Shown: positions 6,844 to 9,873 of the stretch, piece after piece
Position numbering within the stretch: position 1 is the first letter of the stretch
Layout: each line of letters begins with the position of its first letter
Assembly (NCBI GenBank): GCA_015228995.1
Contig: JADGCM010000058.1
Location: forward strand, 1-9,873
Origin: Magnetococcales bacterium
GTDB taxonomy: Bacteria; Pseudomonadota; Magnetococcia; Magnetococcales; JADGCH01
DNA: 9,873 nt
Direction: 5' to 3'
Notes under the pieces: generated by a model
What the model was told of the DNA's origin: nothing
The model's input: the letters and a program-made list of their open reading frames with translations, nothing else
Databases searched by the model: none
Translations under genes and position numbers: made by a program

Positions 6844-7140
6844 CTAGCTTATTTTATTAATAAAATCAGCTACATTATCTGCCAATGGGTGATTAATACG
6901 CACGGTTTTATCCCTCGAACGGGCCCCTTGAACCACCTGCACCTGGCCACTGGCCACACGTAGATGCTTGGCCAATAGTTGGCACAGAGCCTGGTTAGCG
7001 GCCCCTTCAACCGGTGGCGCCGTCAGGGCAATTTTTAACCGATCACGGTAAGGGCCGACAATTTGTGCCCGCGCCGCACGCGGCTGAACGTGGATCGCCA
7101 ACAACAACGCCTCTCCTTGCCAATGGCACCAAGGCGGCAT
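6844..7140 (-). CDS. yggU: DUF167 / YggU family protein
   Basis: This is a 98-aa soluble protein with the full DUF167 pattern: LLLAIHVQPRAARAQIVG near the N-terminus, RLKIALTAPPVEGAANQALCQLLAKHL in the centre, and VQVVQGARSRDKTVRI near the C-terminus. The family has a small alpha/beta fold and its biochemical role is not established. The length is normal. The ATG at 7140 comes 3 bases after the yggT stop (TGA CAG ATG), so translation is probably coupled. Its place directly behind yggT is the usual proteobacterial arrangement. Confidence 0.93.
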   Translation of the reverse strand: MPPWCHWQGEALLLAIHVQPRAARAQIVGPYRDRLKIALTAPPVEGAANQALCQLLAKHLRVASGQVQVVQGARSRDKTVRINHPLADNVADFINKIS

Positions 7141-7143
7141 CTG

Positions 7144-7758
7144 TCAGAAAAACACCGCGATTCTGGCCGCTGCCAACAGAGCCGATAGCTCTTGCAACAG
7201 CAACAATCCTAACAGCACCACTGCAGCAGCAACCAGCGGCGACAGATCGAGGCCAGCTATTTTGACCGGCAACCAACGACGGATGGGATGCAACACTGGG
7301 TTAGTACTGTGGAGCACAAAACGGACGAGCGGATGCGCTAAATCGATACCAGAAGGACGGTTTCGGCGCAGATAGAACCACGAATAAATATTGATACCGC
7401 TGCGGACCGCCAACAATATAAAATAAAGCGTGCCGAGCAGATGGATCAACGTGTTCAATTCATTGATAAACAACATGAGGGCCCGACCTGGACTGCTGCT
7501 AAACAGCGCATCCAGCACCCGCTGCAGAATGGTCAACAAAAACAAAGCCAGCAGTGGCGACAAGTCCAAACCAGACAACGGTGGAATCCAACGCCGTAAC
7601 GGCTGCAATACCGGCTCGGTCATGCGCAGCAATAGCTGCACCAATGGATGACGAGGGTCAGGGTTGACCCATGACAACAACACCCGAATGATCAAGATCC
7701 AGGAGTAGAGCTGTAAGGCCCCGACCAACAACGTCCCAATGGAGTGCATAATACCCAT
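7144..7758 (-). CDS. yggT: YggT family integral membrane protein (two YGGT repeats)
   Basis: The protein is 204 aa with two tandem YGGT units, each of two membrane helices. The first spans about residues 8-88 (YSWILIIRVLLSWVNPDPRHPLVQ, then TEPVLQPLRRWIPPLSGLDLSPLLAL). The second spans about 105-200 (INIYSWFYLRRNRPSGIDLAHPLV, then TNPVLHPIRRWLPVKIAGLDLSPLV). The paired xPVLxPxRRWxP and GLDLSPL signatures show the internal duplication clearly. The family is linked to osmotic tolerance in some bacteria and to membrane or division-related roles in others; the function here is not known. ATG 7758 has GGAG eight bases upstream, better placed than for the ATG at codon 4. It lies 9 bp after proC. 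Confidence 0.93.
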   Translation of the reverse strand: MGIMHSIGTLLVGALQLYSWILIIRVLLSWVNPDPRHPLVQLLLRMTEPVLQPLRRWIPPLSGLDLSPLLALFLLTILQRVLDALFSSSPGRALMLFINELNTLIHLLGTLYFILLAVRSGINIYSWFYLRRNRPSGIDLAHPLVRFVLHSTNPVLHPIRRWLPVKIAGLDLSPLVAAAVVLLGLLLLQELSALLAAARIAVFF

Positions 7759-7767
7759 AAAATTCTC

Positions 7768-8577
7768 CTATTGCAGCTCACGTGCCCGTTTCCAGGCCGC
7801 CATCACCGCCGCCATGAGCGCCCCACGCACACCGGCTTGTTCCAACTGCATCAACCCCGCTATGGTGGTACCGGCCGGGGAGGTGACCTGATTTTTTAAT
7901 TCACCGGGATGGCGCCCACTATCAACAATCAATTTGGCCGAACCGATCAGTGTTTGCAAAGTGAGTCGATCTGCTAAGTCACGTGGTAGCCCACAAGCAA
8001 CGCCACCATCCGACAACGCTTCCGCAATGAGAAAGACATAAGCGGGCCCCGAAGCCGACAACGCCGTGACCCCATCCATCATTGCCTCGTTGGGCAAAAT
8101 GATCACCTCACCGACAGCCGCCATCACCGCTTTGGCCTGAGCCAAAGCGGCAGCGCTGATGCCAGCCACGGGACACAACGCTGAGATACCCGCCCCAATC
8201 AAGGAGGGGGTATTGGGCATCACCCGTACCACCGGTTGACCAACGGGAGACAGTTCCACCAAGCGGGAGAGAGTCACCCCAGCGGCAATGGAGATCAGCA
8301 CCGTCTCTTTGGCTAAATAAGGGGCGATCTCTTTGAGCACCGACGCCACCAGCGCTGGCTTCACCGCGAGGATCACCAAGTCAGAACCAGGCACGGCAGC
8401 ACAGTTGTCTGGAAAGGCGGCGACCTTATAACGATCGATAAGCGCCCGCCGCTGATCGTGGACGGGCTCGGCGACCCGAATATTGGTCGATGAAACACCG
8501 GCTTGGATGAGGCCATGGATGAGGGCGCTCCCCATCTGGCCACCACCGATAAAAGTGATGGTAGAACGTTGCAACAT
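7768..8577 (-). CDS. proC: Pyrroline-5-carboxylate reductase
   Basis: ProC reduces 1-pyrroline-5-carboxylate to proline with NAD(P)H, the final step of proline synthesis, in the cytoplasm. The 269-aa protein begins with a Rossmann fold, ITFIGGGQMGSALIHGL. It then has the nucleotide-domain blocks VILAVKP and SIAAGV, the conserved VRVMPNTPSLIGAG, and the C-terminal dimerisation/catalytic region with SASGPAYVFLIAEALSDGGV and HPGELKNQVTSPAGTTIAGL. All family landmarks are intact. The frame is open to an ATG at 8598, which would overlap yggS by 20 bp. The ATG at 8577 is chosen because it fits the family N-terminus, has AGGGG six bases upstream, and follows the yggS stop by one base (TAA T ATG), a typical coupled junction. 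Confidence 0.97.
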   Translation of the reverse strand: MLQRSTITFIGGGQMGSALIHGLIQAGVSSTNIRVAEPVHDQRRALIDRYKVAAFPDNCAAVPGSDLVILAVKPALVASVLKEIAPYLAKETVLISIAAGVTLSRLVELSPVGQPVVRVMPNTPSLIGAGISALCPVAGISAAALAQAKAVMAAVGEVIILPNEAMMDGVTALSASGPAYVFLIAEALSDGGVACGLPRDLADRLTLQTLIGSAKLIVDSGRHPGELKNQVTSPAGTTIAGLMQLEQAGVRGALMAAVMAAWKRARELQ

Positions 8578-8578
8578 A

Positions 8579-9286
8579 TTATACCCCTTCCGGCCCAAAA
8601 AGAGCGGTACCGATGCGAATCAGGGTCGCCCCTTCCTCAATGGCCACCATAAAGTCGTGACTCATGCCCATAGAGAGCTGCTGCATGGCGACGTTAGCTA
8701 ATTTTAAGCGGTCAATTTGGTCTGCTAGCTGGGCCAATTGGCGCAGCCAAGGCCGCACCTGTTGGGGATCGTCACAGAAAGGTGGGATCGCCATCAAGCC
8801 ACAAATGGCCAGATGAGGCAGCGCGGCCATGGCGGTGACGGCGGCAACAACTGCTTCCGGCATCAAACCATGCTTCTGCGGCTCACGACCGACATTCACC
8901 TGCACCAATACCGGCATCGGCGTTGTCCGTTGTGAGGATGCCTGTCGGTCGATCTCCTGCGCCAATGCTACCGAGTCAACACTGTGAATCAAATCGAATA
9001 AGGTGATCGCCTGCTTGACCTTGTTGCGTTGTAACGGCCCAATCAGGTGCCACTTTAGGGGCAGCGCCAACGACGCCAGCTGTGACTGCTTAATGGCCGC
9101 TTCCTGAACGCGGTTTTCACCAAACAGCCATTGCCCCGCCGCCGCGGCCTGTTGCACAGCCGCCGCCGCGACCGTTTTGGAGACGGCCAGCAATTGCACA
9201 CTGGCGACATCACGACCACAACGTTGACAACTAAGAGCGATCTGTTCGTGAATGGCGGCTAGCCTAGCCGCAATGGTGGTATTCAT
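8579..9286 (-). CDS. yggS: PLP homeostasis protein YggS/PLPBP
   Basis: This is a cytoplasmic, single-domain alanine-racemase-fold protein that binds pyridoxal 5'-phosphate and helps control its free level; it has no confirmed enzymatic activity in the family. The 235-aa length is standard. The PLP lysine is K37 in LLAVSKT. Other family blocks are FGENRVQEA, KWHLIGPLQRNKVK, VQVNVGREPQKHG, LMAIPP and GMSHDFMVAIEEGATLIRIGTALFG. The start ATG overlaps the upstream stop as ATGA, with no good ribosome binding site of its own, so translation is likely coupled to the small membrane protein. YggS next to proC is one of the most conserved bacterial gene pairs. Confidence 0.97.
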   Translation of the reverse strand: MNTTIAARLAAIHEQIALSCQRCGRDVASVQLLAVSKTVAAAAVQQAAAAGQWLFGENRVQEAAIKQSQLASLALPLKWHLIGPLQRNKVKQAITLFDLIHSVDSVALAQEIDRQASSQRTTPMPVLVQVNVGREPQKHGLMPEAVVAAVTAMAALPHLAICGLMAIPPFCDDPQQVRPWLRQLAQLADQIDRLKLANVAMQQLSMGMSHDFMVAIEEGATLIRIGTALFGPEGV

Positions 9287-9615
9287 AAAGCGGGGCGGCT
9301 GTGGCTGCTGTTGGGGGCCTCTTCTCCACCATCAGTAAGCTGACGGCACAGGGCACGTAAGGCATCCCGTGACAAGGCCTTGCCTGGCTCAAACATCTGC
9401 TCCAATTTGGTCATATCCAGCGGCAAAGGCAACGATTGCCGTTTCAATCCCAAATGGACACCGGAAAGCCCCACCAGCACCAACATGACCCAGATAAGCA
9501 ACGAGATACCATTACCGATAATCTTGAAAACGCCAACCAAAGCCAGCAGAGCACCGCAACCAATCAACAGCCAAGTGACCGTCTCCGGTTGCTGACTGAG
9601 CCAATTTTCCAACAT
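9283..9615 (-). CDS. Small two-helix membrane protein of unknown function
   Basis: The product is 110 aa and not recognised. Two hydrophobic segments lie near residues 14-31 (TWLLIGCGALLALVGVFK) and 36-55 (GISLLIWVMLVLVGLSGVHL), separated by a short Gly/Asn-containing turn. A polar tail of about 55 residues follows, with DMTKLEQMFEPGKALSRDALRALCRQL, which can form a helix. The frame opens with an ATG at 9624 and has another at 9615. The second is preferred because AAGGA lies about nine bases before it, while the first has that sequence only three bases away. It starts shortly after the bioB stop at 9633 and overlaps yggS by four bases (ATGA), so it is a true operon member rather than a chance frame. 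Confidence 0.8.
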   Translation of the reverse strand: MLENWLSQQPETVTWLLIGCGALLALVGVFKIIGNGISLLIWVMLVLVGLSGVHLGLKRQSLPLPLDMTKLEQMFEPGKALSRDALRALCRQLTDGGEEAPNSSHSRPAL

Positions 9616-9632
9616 AAGGGACATCCTTCAAT

Positions 9633-9873
9633 TTAGTCACTCTCAATCCGCTCTAACTCAAAACCAGTATCGCGGATCATCTGCACCGTTTTATCGGTAG
9701 CATGGCCAGGGGTATTAAGATACCCCTCACTGAACAGTGAGTTAGCCGGATAGAGCGCCAAGGCTTCCAGTGAACGCAAGTTGGCCTCACGACCACCGGC
9801 AGCACGGATCTCGGCATCGGGGTTGATGAAACGAAACAGGGCCAGGGTACGCAAGCCATACTCTGGTGTCAAC
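9633..9873 (-). CDS. bioB: Biotin synthase, C-terminal part (5' end outside window)
   Basis: BioB is the radical-SAM enzyme that inserts sulfur into dethiobiotin to make biotin. Only about the last 79 residues are present: TPEYGLRTLALFRFINPDAEIRAAGGREANLRSLEALALYPANSLFSEGYLNTPG, then a C-terminal TDKTVQMIRDTGFELE. The RAAGGRE block and the YPANSLF-x2-GYLNT block are BioB signatures; the arginine of the former lies in the active-site barrel near the auxiliary cluster. The radical-SAM CxxxCxxC motif lies upstream and cannot be checked. The reading frame continues beyond the window edge. It heads the visible minus-strand gene train. BioB beside yggS is not the usual partner order; bioF or bioD would be more typical. 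Confidence 0.95.
   Translation of the reverse strand, partial: LTPEYGLRTLALFRFINPDAEIRAAGGREANLRSLEALALYPANSLFSEGYLNTPGHATDKTVQMIRDTGFELERIESD

Noticed and set aside
8578..8598. Seven-residue longer proC start overlapping yggS
   Set aside because: The ATG at 8577 fits the ProC N-terminus, has a well-placed AGGGG and follows the yggS stop by one base.
9870..9872. TTG at the window edge as a start codon for a 79-aa gene
   Set aside because: The residues continue the conserved C-terminal part of BioB, so this is an internal codon of a gene cut by the window.

Overview
This window reads as ordinary chromosomal DNA from a Gram-negative proteobacterium. The lipobox-bearing murein transglycosylase implies an outer membrane, GlnRS is the direct-pathway enzyme typical of gamma- and beta-proteobacteria, and yggS-proC-yggT-yggU is a classic proteobacterial gene order. 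The bioB gene running into this block is less standard for enterics, so a deep-branching gammaproteobacterium or a related lineage is as likely as a model one. The sequence alone does not fix the genus. There are no phage, transposase, CRISPR or plasmid genes.

Layout. (1) Positions 1-54 hold the 5' part of a minus-strand tRNA-Thr(CGU) with a strong promoter at 67-96, diverging from glnS (140-1834, +). (2) glnS converges on a minus-strand MFS drug-efflux-type transporter (1842-3041), which starts at GTG. (3) A 187-bp divergent intergenic region (3042-3228) carries two small inverted repeats. It separates the transporter from a plus-strand pair: a polytopic membrane protein of unknown function (3229-4062) and an MltF-like lytic transglycosylase lipoprotein (4118-5566). 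The first of these has a GC-rich palindromic repeat embedded in frame in its coding sequence. (4) From 9873 down to 5545 lies one compact minus-strand gene train: the bioB 3' end, a small two-helix membrane protein, yggS, proC, yggT, yggU/DUF167, and a 12-helix NnrS/heme-copper-oxidase-like membrane protein. Gaps in the train are 16 bp or less, or the genes overlap, so it is probably one operon whose promoter lies outside the window. Its last gene overlaps the 3' end of mltF by 22 bp, tail to tail.

How the genes fit together. YggS (PLP homeostasis) and ProC (last step of proline synthesis) form the conserved core, with YggT and YggU as its usual companions. BioB upstream and the NnrS-like protein downstream are additions. 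The last has three evenly spaced copies of one helix motif, about 130 residues apart, matching the threefold pseudosymmetry of oxidase subunit I folds. The pair at 3229-5566 looks lower in GC than its neighbours and may have a separate history. No clearly new multi-gene system is evident. The most interesting items are the in-frame repeat insertion, the triplicated motif in the NnrS-like protein, the uncharacterised membrane protein next to mltF, and the unnamed small protein between bioB and yggS.
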